Assembly (NCBI GenBank): GCA_041288195.1
Contig: JBGGME010000161.1
Span: forward strand, 1-52,038
DNA: 52,038 nucleotides
Origin: AWTP1-13 sp041288195
GTDB lineage: Bacteria; Pseudomonadota; Alphaproteobacteria; Rhizobiales; Hyphomicrobiaceae
Direction: 5' to 3'
A program made the position numbers and the translations under genes. Numbering within the stretch: position 1 is the first letter of the stretch; every line of letters starts with the position of its first letter. This document shows, piece after piece, positions 33,886 through 42,116 of this stretch. Under the pieces are notes generated by a model that was given only the letters and a program-made list of their open reading frames with translations, was not told where the DNA came from and made no database searches.

Positions 33886-34815
33886 CTACCCGAGCCGCCA
33901 GTGCGGGTGTGCGAAGCGTTCCACCAGGAAGTCGAGGAACACGCGCACCTTGGGGATCTTCTGCGTGCCCGGAGCGAACACCGCCAGAACCGGCGCGCTT
34001 TCGTAGTAGTGCTGGCCGGCGAGCACCGGCACCAGCTCGCCCGAGCGCACGCAGTCCGCGACCAGGAAATCGGCGAGCCTGGCAACCCCCGCCCCCTGCA
34101 GCGCGAACTGCAGGATGCACTCCAGGTTGTCGCTGGCGAACGTTGCGGGCACATCGAGATGCTGCACGCCTCCGTTGCCGGTCTTGAACGACCAGCGGCT
34201 GCGACCCGGCGCCGTGAAGACGATGCAGCGATGCTGCATCAGGTCCAGCGGCCGCAGCGGCGTGCCGAACTCCTGGAGATACCGCGGGCTTGCGAAGATC
34301 ACGGGCTCGATCACCGCGATCTTGCGCGACATGAGCCGGGAGTCGCTGAGCGGACCCATGCACACGGCGACGTCGATCTGCTCGGTGTAGATGTCGACCG
34401 ACCGATCCGTCAGCGACATGCTCACGCGCACGTCGGGGTAGCGGCGATGGAACTCGAGGAGCGCAGGCGCCAGGTGGCGCACGCCCATGGCGACGGGGGT
34501 GGTGACGCGCAGCTGCCCGCGCGGGTGGCTGGCGGAAGCCGCCACCTCCTGCTCGAGCCCGTCGAACGCCTCGATCAGCCGCCGGCCCGCGCGAAAGTAG
34601 GTCTCGCCCTCCGCGGTCAATGCCAGCTTGCGCGTGGTGCGGGTGACGAGCTGCACGCCGAGCCGCGCCTCCAGCCGCCGCACGAGCTTGGAGACCGCCG
34701 ACGGGGTGAGCCCCAGATCGGTAGCGGCGGCCGCAAAGCTGCCGCGCTCGATGGCGCGCACGAGCACGCGCATCTCCGCCAGCTGGTCGACAAGTCGTGC
34801 CTGCGTCTCACCCAC
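33886..34815 (-). CDS. LysR-family transcriptional regulator, copy 1
   Basis: The protein (about 309 residues) has an N-terminal winged helix-turn-helix (FAAAATDLGLTPSAVSKLVRRLEARLGVQL) and a LysR substrate-binding domain with VRHLAPALLEFHRRYPDVRVSMSLTDRSVD. It is closely similar throughout to the next gene (34878-35789). The codon aligned with that paralogue's GTG start is GTC here, so the likely start is an upstream GTG at 34815; ATG 34773 is an alternative. It points toward the RND pump convergently, so it is not the pump's classical divergent regulator. Confidence 0.85.
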   Translation of the reverse strand: MGETQARLVDQLAEMRVLVRAIERGSFAAAATDLGLTPSAVSKLVRRLEARLGVQLVTRTTRKLALTAEGETYFRAGRRLIEAFDGLEQEVAASASHPRGQLRVTTPVAMGVRHLAPALLEFHRRYPDVRVSMSLTDRSVDIYTEQIDVAVCMGPLSDSRLMSRKIAVIEPVIFASPRYLQEFGTPLRPLDLMQHRCIVFTAPGRSRWSFKTGNGGVQHLDVPATFASDNLECILQFALQGAGVARLADFLVADCVRSGELVPVLAGQHYYESAPVLAVFAPGTQKIPKVRVFLDFLVERFAHPHWRLG

Positions 34816-34877
34816 GACGGTCCATGCGTCTCGTGCGCCCTTGGATTGTCGACCTTGTCGCTCCGGCGCGGGACGCG

Positions 34878-35789
34878 TCAACTCTTGCCGAGCTGCCAGG
34901 CCTCGCGTCCGAAGCGCTCGTTGAGGAAGCCGAGGAACACGGCGACCTTCGGGCTCCTCTCCGCGCCCGGCTGGTAGACGGCAAGCGCCGGCCTGCGCTC
35001 GGGATAGTGCTGCGCCGCGAGCAGCGGCACCAGCGCGCCGGCGCGTATCGCCCGTGCGGCCATGAAGTCGGGGAGCCTGGCAATGCCGGCCCCCTGCAGC
35101 GCCAGCTGCAGGATGCATTCGAGGCTGTCGGTGGCGAATGTGGGGGGCACCTCCGCCTGCTCCAGTCCACCATCCGCCGTACGGAACGGCCAGCGTCCGC
35201 GTCCGGGCGCGGTGAAGACGATGCAGCGATGGCGCGCGAGATCCGCCGGGCTCGCGGGCGCGCCGAACTCGGCGACATAGGCCGGGCTCGCGCAGATCAC
35301 CCGCTCGACTTCCGCAAACTTGTGCGCCACGAGGCTCGAGTCCTCGAGCGGGCCCATGCGCAGGGCGACGTCGATCTGCTCGGCATGCAGATCGACAGAC
35401 TTGTCCGTGAGCGACAGGTTGATCCGCACGTCCGAGTAGCGCTGGTGGAACTCGATCAGCGCCGGCGTCAGGTGCTGCACGCCGAACGACACGGCCGTGC
35501 TGATGCGCAAGACCCCGCGCGGACGGCCCGCGGATGCGGCGACCTCGTCCTCGAGGCCGTCCACCGCCTCGATCAACCGCCGGCCCGACTGGAAGTAGGT
35601 CTCACCCTCCGCCGTCAGCGCCAGCTTGCGCGTGGTGCGGTTGACGAGCCGCACGCCCAACCGCGCCTCGAGCCGGCTCACGAGCTTGGAGACCGCCGAG
35701 GGAGTGAGGCCCAGGTCGCTCGCGGCAACGGCGAACGTGCCGCGCTCGATGGCGCGCACGAACACCCGCATCTCCGCCAGCTGATCCAC
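34878..35789 (-). CDS. LysR-family transcriptional regulator, copy 2
   Basis: The 303-residue paralogue begins at GTG 35789 (MDQLAEMRVFVRAIERGTF) with the helix-turn-helix FAVAASDLGLTPSAVSKLVSRLEARL. The effector domain has FGVQHLTPALIEFHQRYSDVRINLSLTDKSVD. No other start lies between the upstream in-frame stop and this GTG. Both copies share even the bases just upstream, indicating tandem duplication. It diverges from the SemiSWEET-like gene, which is the best guess for a target. The effector is unknown. Confidence 0.88.
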   Translation of the reverse strand: MDQLAEMRVFVRAIERGTFAVAASDLGLTPSAVSKLVSRLEARLGVRLVNRTTRKLALTAEGETYFQSGRRLIEAVDGLEDEVAASAGRPRGVLRISTAVSFGVQHLTPALIEFHQRYSDVRINLSLTDKSVDLHAEQIDVALRMGPLEDSSLVAHKFAEVERVICASPAYVAEFGAPASPADLARHRCIVFTAPGRGRWPFRTADGGLEQAEVPPTFATDSLECILQLALQGAGIARLPDFMAARAIRAGALVPLLAAQHYPERRPALAVYQPGAERSPKVAVFLGFLNERFGREAWQLGKS

Positions 35790-35935
35790 TATTCGTGCCT
35801 GCGGTTCACCGAAGTCGTGCCACGACGCCTACGTCCATTCGACGGCAGCGACCGTATATACCCCCCGGCGAGCCGAACAACCCCGACAGCGGGCCTTGGT
35901 TTGCGCATTTTCGACTGGAGGAGGATCCGCTCGAC

Positions 35936-36289
35936 ATGATGACGATTGCCGATTTCACCCTTGCTGCGTTCACGCTTTGTAACGCCGTCCGCGTCGTCGC
36001 CTATGTGCCGCAGATCACAAAGGCAGCCACCGACGCCGGCGGCGCCCAGGCCATCTCCTTCAGCACCTGGGGCCTGTTTCTGTTCTCGAACGCGTCGGCC
36101 GTCGCCTATGCGCTGGTCAACAAGGACGACTGGATGATGGCTGCCATTTTTCTCGGCAATGCCGTCGGTTGCGCCGCCATCCTTCTGGTCGGCGCCTGGC
36201 AGCGCAAGCGACATCGCGACGGGCAGGCGCGAGAGGCCGCCCGCAACCCCCACAAGCTCGATGCCAACACCTGGGTCCACCAGATCTAG
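35936..36289 (+). CDS. SemiSWEET-like PQ-loop membrane protein
   Basis: The 117-residue protein has three hydrophobic segments at about 3-25, 40-58 and 65-87, and a PQ motif in VAYVPQITKA (Pro25-Gln26), followed by GAQAISFSTWGLFLFSNASA. This is the triple-helix layout of bacterial SemiSWEET sugar transporters, which work as dimers. Relation to that family is by motif and topology, and the substrate is unknown. The start follows GGAGGAGG about 11 bases upstream. It is followed after 25 bases by a secreted-protein gene. Confidence 0.78.
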   Translation: MMTIADFTLAAFTLCNAVRVVAYVPQITKAATDAGGAQAISFSTWGLFLFSNASAVAYALVNKDDWMMAAIFLGNAVGCAAILLVGAWQRKRHRDGQAREAARNPHKLDANTWVHQI

Positions 36290-36314
36290 CGCCCGCTTCA
36301 CGGAGATGACGCAC

Positions 36315-36860
36315 ATGACCACACCGGTTGCTTTCTCGCGCGCCTGCCGCATCGCCCTCATGCTGTCGGCGCTGGCCGCAACGCCCCTCGCATTGGTCGG
36401 GACGACGCACCACGACCAGGCAATGGCGCAGACCCGCGCTGCCGCGCCGGACTTCGCGATGGTGGGCCAGCAGGACGCCTACCGCAGCATCGCGGAGGAG
36501 TTCGTGACCGCGGCTGCCCGCGGCGACAAGATGAAGACGGCGCGCATGCTGAGCCCTGCCACCGCGGCGCGGGCGGGCGCCGACGGCGTCGATCGTTTCC
36601 TGGCCGGCGAGGTGCTGCCGTTCTTCGCAACCTTCCAGGAGTTCGCGCGCAGCGTCTCGGTCACGCGCACCGCCGACGCGCCTGGTTTCGCGTTCTACAT
36701 GTACATGGTGGAGAAGACCGGCGAGATGCGCCCGTTCGTGATCTACGTGATCGAGGAGGGCGGCGCCCGCGTGGTGGCAAACGTGCTCGTCGACCTGTTC
36801 GTCGAAGGCCGGCATTGCCTCAAGGTGGCGGCGGGGTGGCAGTGCCCCGACTTCGGGTGA
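36315..36860 (+). CDS. Exported hypothetical protein, NTF2-like or DUF4864-like
   Basis: The 181-residue protein has a signal peptide (about 8-32) followed by a compact domain: SIAEEFVTAAARGDKMKTARMLS, LPFFATFQEFARSVSVTRT, then MYMVEKTGEMRPFVIYVIEEGGARVVANVLVD. The helix-strand pattern fits a cystatin/NTF2-like fold, but that is inference. ATG 36315 is preferred because GGAG lies nine bases upstream; ATG 36306 abuts that site. It probably shares an operon with the SemiSWEET-like gene. Confidence 0.6.
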   Translation: MTTPVAFSRACRIALMLSALAATPLALVGTTHHDQAMAQTRAAAPDFAMVGQQDAYRSIAEEFVTAAARGDKMKTARMLSPATAARAGADGVDRFLAGEVLPFFATFQEFARSVSVTRTADAPGFAFYMYMVEKTGEMRPFVIYVIEEGGARVVANVLVDLFVEGRHCLKVAAGWQCPDFG

Positions 36861-36864
36861 TGCG

Positions 36865-37929
36865 TCACCCCGCCAGCACGCGGCAGCGATCGGCCGGCAG
36901 CGTCAGCCACACCTCGCTGCCCTGCGCGAGATCGACGTGGGGCGGCGCCGTGATGCGCAGCTGCGTGCCGTCCCTGGCCTCGACGACGTAGTCGCGGGTG
37001 GCACCGAGGAATACGTTGCGCACGATCGTGCCTTCGACCGCGCTCCCCGCTCCGGTTGCGGGCTGGTCGGCCGAGATGGCGATGTCGTGCTGGCGGATGG
37101 ACATGGCGACATCCGCGCCGGGCACCAGCGAACCGCCGCTGCAATCGACGGCCGTGCCGGCAAACGCCACCCGGCTCGCGTCCAGCGCCTTGCCGCGCAG
37201 GATGTTGCTGCCGCCCAGGAAGCGCGCCACGAACTCCGAGCGCGGCGTATCGTAGACGTCCTGCGGCGTGCCCAGCTGCTCGACGCGCCCCGCGTTCATC
37301 ACCGCGATCAGGTCCGCGGTCGTCATCGCCTCGCTCTGGTCGTGGGTGACATAGATCGTCGTGTAGCGGTAGGCGTCGTGCAGGCGGCGGACCTCGAAGC
37401 GCATCTCCTCGCGCAGGTTGGCGTCGAGGTTCGACAGCGGCTCGTCGAGCAGCAGAGTCTCGGGCTCCACGACCAGCGCCCGGGCCAGCGAGACGCGCTG
37501 CTGCTGGCCGCCCGACAGCTCGGCCGGATAGCGCTCGGCCAGTGGGCCAAGCCGCGTGGTGGAAAGGATCGCCTCGACCTTGGCGGCGATTGCCGCGCGG
37601 TCGAGCTTGCGCAGCTTGAGGCCGTAGGCGACGTTCTCGGCCACCGTCATGTGCGGCCACAGCGCGTAGCTCTGAAACACCATCGAGACGTTGCGCTGCT
37701 CGGGCGGCAGCGTGCGCGCCGGGCTCGACACGATGCGCTCGCCGATCGCGATCTCGCCCTCGGTCGGCTCCATGAAGCCCGCGATCAGGCGCAACGCCGT
37801 GGTCTTGCCGCAGCCCGAGGGCCCGAGCAGACATATCAGCTGGCCGTGCGGCACGGTGAGCGAGACGCGGTCGAGGACCGTCTGGCTGCCGAAGCGCTTG
37901 GTAAGCCCGCGCAATTCGACCGACGACAC
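36865..37929 (-). CDS. ABC transporter ATP-binding protein (PotA/FbpC type)
   Basis: The 354-residue ATPase drives import by an ABC system. The Walker A is LLGPSGCGKTT (about 32-42), the signature is YPAELSGGQQQRVSLARALV, Walker B is ETLLLDEPLSNLDA, and the switch His is in VTHDQSEA. The C-terminal TOBE-like region (about 270-350) is typical of polyamine and iron systems. GTG 37929 has GGGGGAG about five bases upstream. No permease or binding protein is adjacent, so its partners are elsewhere. Confidence 0.93.
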   Translation of the reverse strand: MSSVELRGLTKRFGSQTVLDRVSLTVPHGQLICLLGPSGCGKTTALRLIAGFMEPTEGEIAIGERIVSSPARTLPPEQRNVSMVFQSYALWPHMTVAENVAYGLKLRKLDRAAIAAKVEAILSTTRLGPLAERYPAELSGGQQQRVSLARALVVEPETLLLDEPLSNLDANLREEMRFEVRRLHDAYRYTTIYVTHDQSEAMTTADLIAVMNAGRVEQLGTPQDVYDTPRSEFVARFLGGSNILRGKALDASRVAFAGTAVDCSGGSLVPGADVAMSIRQHDIAISADQPATGAGSAVEGTIVRNVFLGATRDYVVEARDGTQLRITAPPHVDLAQGSEVWLTLPADRCRVLAG

Positions 37930-37987
37930 ATCTCCCCCCTTCGCGGCTGTCTCTGGTTGTTGTGTGCCGCGATCTTTTGCCGGCGGG

Positions 37988-38779
37988 CTATTTGCCGGCG
38001 AACTTGGGCTTGCGCTTCTCCATGAAGGCGGTGCGGCCCTCGATGTAGTCCTGGCTGTCGAAGCAGCGCTGCACCATGTCGGAAACGAGCTTCAGGTTGC
38101 GCTCGCTTTCGGACTTGGAGGCCTCCACCGCCGCCTGCTTGACGGCGGCGATGGTCAGCGGCGCGTTCTCGCCGATCGTGGCGGCGTAGTCCCTGACGAA
38201 GGCGGCGAGCTCGCCCTCGGGCAGCACCTTGTTGACGACGCCCATCGCCAATGCCTCGGCGGCCCCGAACTGGCGCGCGGAGAAGAAGATGTCCTTGGTG
38301 TTGGCGGGCCCCACCGTGTCGATGAAGCGCTTGAGGCCGGAGTAGCCGTAGCCGAGGCCGAGCTTCGCGGCGGGCAGGCCGAAGCGCGAGCCCTCGGTGC
38401 AGAAGCGCAGGTCGCAGCCGATGGCGAGGTTCAGCCCGCCGCCGATGCAGTAGCCCTGGATCTGGGCGATGGTGGGCTTGGGGAAGTTGGCGAGGCTCGT
38501 ATAGAAGGCTTGGCCGATGGCGTTGTAGCGCTCGACCGCCTCGCGGGTGGCGCGCTCGCTCTCGAACTTGGAGATGTCGGCGCCGGACACGAACGCCTTG
38601 CCGCCGGCGCCCGTCACGACCACCACGCGCACCTCATCGTCCCCGGCGAAACCCTGCAGGATGCCGGTCGCCGCCTGCCACATCTCCAGCGACACCGCGT
38701 TGTGACGCTCGGGGTTGTTGAACGTCATGATGCCGACGCGGCCCTCTTTGCGGGAGAGCATCTTGGCTGTCGTGGTCAT
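37988..38779 (-). CDS. Enoyl-CoA hydratase/isomerase-family protein (crotonase)
   Basis: The 263-residue protein has the crotonase fold with the oxyanion-hole segments GGKAFVSGADISKFE (about 57-71) and IGGGLNLAIGCDLRFC (about 102-117). At the position where enoyl-CoA hydratases have the first catalytic Glu (PEI block) it reads GLPAAKLGLGYGYSGLKRF, so the typical Glu pair appears absent and the reaction may differ from simple hydration. It lies 58 bases upstream of the ABC ATPase on the same strand. The HAD gene upstream is 69 bases away. Confidence 0.88.
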   Translation of the reverse strand: MTTTAKMLSRKEGRVGIMTFNNPERHNAVSLEMWQAATGILQGFAGDDEVRVVVVTGAGGKAFVSGADISKFESERATREAVERYNAIGQAFYTSLANFPKPTIAQIQGYCIGGGLNLAIGCDLRFCTEGSRFGLPAAKLGLGYGYSGLKRFIDTVGPANTKDIFFSARQFGAAEALAMGVVNKVLPEGELAAFVRDYAATIGENAPLTIAAVKQAAVEASKSESERNLKLVSDMVQRCFDSQDYIEGRTAFMEKRKPKFAGK

Positions 38780-38848
38780 CGGTTACTCCGCTCGCGAGAT
38801 GATGGCTGACCACTAGCATGCCGACCGGGTCGGCGAAACCGCACTCGC

Positions 38849-39583
38849 CTATTTGGTCGCGCCAGGCAGCAGCTCGGAGAGGCTCTGCACGATGCGGTCG
38901 GGCTTGGCCGTCGAGCCCGGCGGCACGCCTTCGCCGGCGGGGTCGTACCAGATGGCGTGGATGCCGAGCCGCTGCGGCGCCGCGACCTCCCACTCGAGGT
39001 TGTCCCCCACCATCCAGGTCTCGGCGGCCGCCACGCCGAGCGTGGTCATGGCGTGCCGGTAGGCGCGCTCCTCGGGCTTGCCGAAGCCGTGCTCGCCCTC
39101 GATCTGGATGTGATGGAAGCGCCGGGCAAGGTCGAAGCGATCGATCTTGGCGCGCTGCAGCTCGGCCGCGCCGTTGGTGACGAGGGCGAGCAGCACCCCT
39201 TGCGCGCGCAGCGCATCGACGACCTGGTGGGCGTCGGGGTAGAGGGTTATCTGCTCCTCGCGGGCGGCCGAGAAGCGATCGGCCAGGCGCCGCGCGACCT
39301 CGCTCGAGGGTGCCTTGTGGCCGTCCTTGGCAAGTCGCGCGAACGCGCCCTCGACGACGCGCCGCCGCGCCTCGAACAGCTGCAGCCGCCCTTCCCGGTG
39401 CCGCTCGGGGTCGGACCAGAACTCCCGCGCCGACGCGGTGATCGCATGGACGACGGCGCTCGGCGCAAGCGGCGCCAGCTGTGCAGTGAACTCCTCGGCC
39501 ACGGCGAACCAGGCAACGTCCGGGCGGGTGTAGGCCTGGACGATCGTGTCATCGAGATCGAACAGGATGGCGCGAGGGAGCAT
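38849..39583 (-). CDS. HAD-superfamily hydrolase
   Basis: The 244-residue protein has motif I ILFDLDDTI near the N-terminus, LALVTNGAAELQRAKIDRFDLA (motif II), and FGKPEERAYRHAMTTLGVAAAETWMVGDNLEWEV (motifs III/IV). This resembles phosphatases or dehalogenases of subfamily IA. ATG 39583 is chosen; GTG 39589 would add two residues. Its substrate is not predictable. It is between a CoA-transferase and a crotonase, all on one strand. Confidence 0.88.
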   Translation of the reverse strand: MLPRAILFDLDDTIVQAYTRPDVAWFAVAEEFTAQLAPLAPSAVVHAITASAREFWSDPERHREGRLQLFEARRRVVEGAFARLAKDGHKAPSSEVARRLADRFSAAREEQITLYPDAHQVVDALRAQGVLLALVTNGAAELQRAKIDRFDLARRFHHIQIEGEHGFGKPEERAYRHAMTTLGVAAAETWMVGDNLEWEVAAPQRLGIHAIWYDPAGEGVPPGSTAKPDRIVQSLSELLPGATK

Positions 39584-39613
39584 GGACACCGGGTCCGGCA
39601 GCAGCAGACGCAG

Positions 39614-40810
39614 TCAGATGACCTTGGCCTTGCGCAGGCTCGCGATCTCGGCAACCGAGAAGCCGAACTCGCGCAGCACCTCGTCGTTGTGCTCGCCGCG
39701 CTCGGGCGGCGGGGCGACGAGGCGGCTCGGCGTGCGCCCGAGCGTCACCGGCTGCCCCACCATATGCAAGGTGCCGCGCTCGTCCGGCGTCTCCACGTCC
39801 TGTACCATGTCGAGGTGCTTGACCTGCGGGTCGTCGTAGATCTGGTTGATGGCGTAGATCGGCCCCGAAGGCACCTCCGCCGCATTGAGGCGCTCGACCC
39901 ATTCGGCGCTGGTGCGGCCGACGAGCCGGCGCTCGATCTCGCCGTTGAGGGCATCGCGGTTCTGGCGGCGGGCTTGCGCGGTCGCGTACTTGGGATCGGT
40001 GATGAGCTCCTCTGCGCCGATCGCGCGGCACAGCCGCTCCCAGGTCACCGCACCGGCAGTGGCGATGTTGATGTGGCCGTCTCTGGTCTTGTAGACGCCG
40101 GTTGGGATGCTGGTTGGATGGTTGTTGCCGGCCTGGCCCGGCACCTCCTTGGCGTTGAGCCAGCGCGAGCCCTGGAAGTCGAGCATGAAGATCTGCGCCT
40201 GCAGCAGCGAGGTCGTGACCTCCTGGCCCTTGCCGGACTGCTCGCGCTCGATCAGCGCCACCAGGATGCCCAGCGCGCAGAAGAGACCGGCCGAGAGGTC
40301 GGCGATCGGGATGCCGACGCGCATGGGGCCGCGACCGGGCTCGCCGGTGATCGACATGAGACCGCCCATCCCCTGCGCGATCTGGTCGAAGCCCGGACGT
40401 TTGGCGTAGGGCCCGTCCTGGCCGAAGCCCGAGATGCTGGCGTAAACGAGGCGCGGGTTGAGCTTGCTCAGCGTCGGGTAGTCGATGCCGAGCCGCGTCT
40501 TCACGTTGGGGCGATAGTTCTCGATGATCACGTCGGCTTTCGATGCCAGCCGGCGGAACACGGCGGCGCCGTCCGCGGATTTGAGATCGAGCGTGATCGC
40601 CCGCTTGTTGCGGTGCAGGTTCTGAAAGTCGGGCCCATGACGCGGCCCGCCCATGGCGTCGCCCGGCTCCTGATGCTCGGGCAGCTCGACCTTGATGACG
40701 TTGGCGCCCCAATCGGCCAACTGTCGAGCCGCCGTCGGCCCCGCGCGCACGCGCGTCAGGTCCAGCACAGTGAACCGCGTCAACGCGGCAGAAGCTTCCG
40801 GAACGGGCAT
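39614..40810 (-). CDS. CaiB/BaiF-family CoA-transferase, copy 1
   Basis: The 398-residue enzyme moves CoA between a CoA thioester donor and a carboxylate. It has the family N-terminus TVLDLTRVRAGPTAARQLADWGANVIKVE, NLHRNKRAITLDLKS, ADVIIENYRPNV, and the catalytic Asp171 in GIPIADLSAGLF. The substrate is unknown, though homologues use succinyl-, formyl- or acetyl-CoA. It lies 95 bases downstream of the GntR regulator on the same strand and 30 bases upstream of the HAD gene, suggesting one unit. The GntR product could control it. Confidence 0.93.
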   Translation of the reverse strand: MPVPEASAALTRFTVLDLTRVRAGPTAARQLADWGANVIKVELPEHQEPGDAMGGPRHGPDFQNLHRNKRAITLDLKSADGAAVFRRLASKADVIIENYRPNVKTRLGIDYPTLSKLNPRLVYASISGFGQDGPYAKRPGFDQIAQGMGGLMSITGEPGRGPMRVGIPIADLSAGLFCALGILVALIEREQSGKGQEVTTSLLQAQIFMLDFQGSRWLNAKEVPGQAGNNHPTSIPTGVYKTRDGHINIATAGAVTWERLCRAIGAEELITDPKYATAQARRQNRDALNGEIERRLVGRTSAEWVERLNAAEVPSGPIYAINQIYDDPQVKHLDMVQDVETPDERGTLHMVGQPVTLGRTPSRLVAPPPERGEHNDEVLREFGFSVAEIASLRKAKVI

Positions 40811-40905
40811 GTCTCACCTCACGTGGGACATGCTGCTCCAGCTTCGCGCAGATTGCAAAGCCCCTCGGCGACTCCCGCAAGCCGCCGATGGACGATGGGC
40901 CTGCG

Positions 40906-41646
40906 TCAGGTCATCTCCGCCACGTAGTACTTGTCCGCCAGGTGGCAGCGCCCGACCCGCCATTCGATCGGCCGGCCGTCGAGCGACATCACCACGCGGT
41001 CGAGGACCATGACGGGCGCAGCCGCAGCGATCCCGAGCAGCTGCGCCACTGCGGGCGAAGCCTGCTCGAGCGAGATGCGCTCCTCGGCCTTGCCGAGCAG
41101 GACACCGTACTCCTGGGCAAGCCCGATGATGCGCTCCGCCGCACCCTTCTTCTCGAGCAGATCGGGAAACAGGGCAGCCGGCAGCGACACGTCCTCGACG
41201 AGATAGTTCTGGCCGTTGACGTGACGGAGCCGGTTGATGCGATAGACGCGATCGTCGGGACGCAGCCGCAAGCGCCGGCATTCGGCGTCGTTGGCACGGC
41301 CCTCGGTGACCTCGACATGCCTGACTTGGCCGCACAAACGGCTGCCGTCGGGCATGCGCAGGTTGGTGAAGCGCGCCGCGAGCTCGTCCGAGGTCTGGTC
41401 GTTCACGAACGTACCCCGGCCTTGCCGGCGCGTGAGCAGGCGCTCCGCCTCCATCAGGTCGAGGGCCTTGCGCATGGTGCCGGCACTGACACCGAACTCG
41501 CGTGCCAAGTCGCTTTCGTTCGGGATGGCGGAACCTGGTTTCCATTCCCCGTTTGCGATGCGCTCCGCCAACGCATCTCGCAACTGCAGGTAGAGTGGCC
41601 GGTTCGAGAACCTGCCCCCTGACGGGATGATCCGATCGCTCAACAT
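40906..41646 (-). CDS. GntR-family transcriptional regulator with UTRA domain (HutC subfamily)
   Basis: The 246-residue regulator has an N-terminal winged helix (PLYLQLRDALAERIANGEWKPGSAIPNESDLAREFGVSAGTMRKALDLMEAERLLTRRQGRGTFV, about 18-82) and a C-terminal UTRA effector-binding domain (about 100-240), with VYRINRLRHVNGQNYLVEDVSLPAALFP. The ATG 41646 is firm: AGGAGG ends five bases upstream. It is divergent from the SDR/M24/DUF3604 genes and could repress them. Two inverted repeats just upstream (41679-41717) are candidate operators. Confidence 0.93.
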   Translation of the reverse strand: MLSDRIIPSGGRFSNRPLYLQLRDALAERIANGEWKPGSAIPNESDLAREFGVSAGTMRKALDLMEAERLLTRRQGRGTFVNDQTSDELAARFTNLRMPDGSRLCGQVRHVEVTEGRANDAECRRLRLRPDDRVYRINRLRHVNGQNYLVEDVSLPAALFPDLLEKKGAAERIIGLAQEYGVLLGKAEERISLEQASPAVAQLLGIAAAAPVMVLDRVVMSLDGRPIEWRVGRCHLADKYYVAEMT

Positions 41647-41678
41647 CCTAGCCTCCTAACTTTTCAGCCGAGCGGCCC

Positions 41679-41693
41679 TACATCGGATATGTA
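41679..41693. promoter_or_regulatory. Inverted repeat TACAT-N5-ATGTA upstream of GntR
   Basis: TACAT (41679-41683) and ATGTA (41689-41693) are perfect inverted repeats separated by five bases, 33 bases upstream of the GntR start codon. This is a candidate operator for autoregulation. Confidence 0.4.
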
Positions 41694-41717
41694 GCGTCTG
41701 ATGTATTATGGACGCTA
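41692..41717. promoter_or_regulatory. Inverted repeat TAGCGTC-N12-GACGCTA upstream of GntR
   Basis: TAGCGTC (41692-41698) and GACGCTA (41711-41717) are perfect seven-base inverted repeats around an AT-rich centre containing TATTAT. It overlaps the preceding repeat and may be a second operator or part of the promoter. Confidence 0.4.
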
Positions 41718-42116
41718 ATATATCCCAGAATACTTCTGTCTAACAACCGCCTTACACCTTGCTAACCTCCATTGTTACACCGCCGAATCTTGACCACCAT
41801 ACATCGTGTTCTGCTTTTCTTCGAGTATTCGATATGAGTTCTGCACATTCGTGTCCTGACGGCCCCACCGCAGCCGCACCACACGGTCATCGGATCGATA
41901 ACGCGTAGAGGACCCCGCGACACTACGACATGTGTTAAGATTGAAAAACAATTTTGCGCAGCAAAGCTGGAGCTTGGCTGGCACGCGGAGCGGTTTTTCA
42001 GAGAGTCTGCATTGCTGCCCTGCAACGATTGCAACCCAAGGGCGGCCGCACCGAGCCTCACCATTTGTGATAGCAAGTCGCCGAACCCTCGATCCTCAAC
42101 GTCGGAGAAGCCACCC

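Larger units (their letters stand above)
41647..42116. other. AT-enriched divergent control region
   Basis: This 470-base gap is clearly less GC-rich than its surroundings. It holds inverted repeats near the GntR gene, an ATTG-AAAAA-CAAT palindrome (41940-41952), and no gene that I can support. It must include promoters for both GntR and the SDR operon. Confidence 0.55.

Noticed and set aside
28059..37929. A single ABC transporter formed by the binding protein and the distant ATPase
   Set aside because: They are 7.7 kb apart with unrelated operons between and no permease; the family match alone does not justify pairing.
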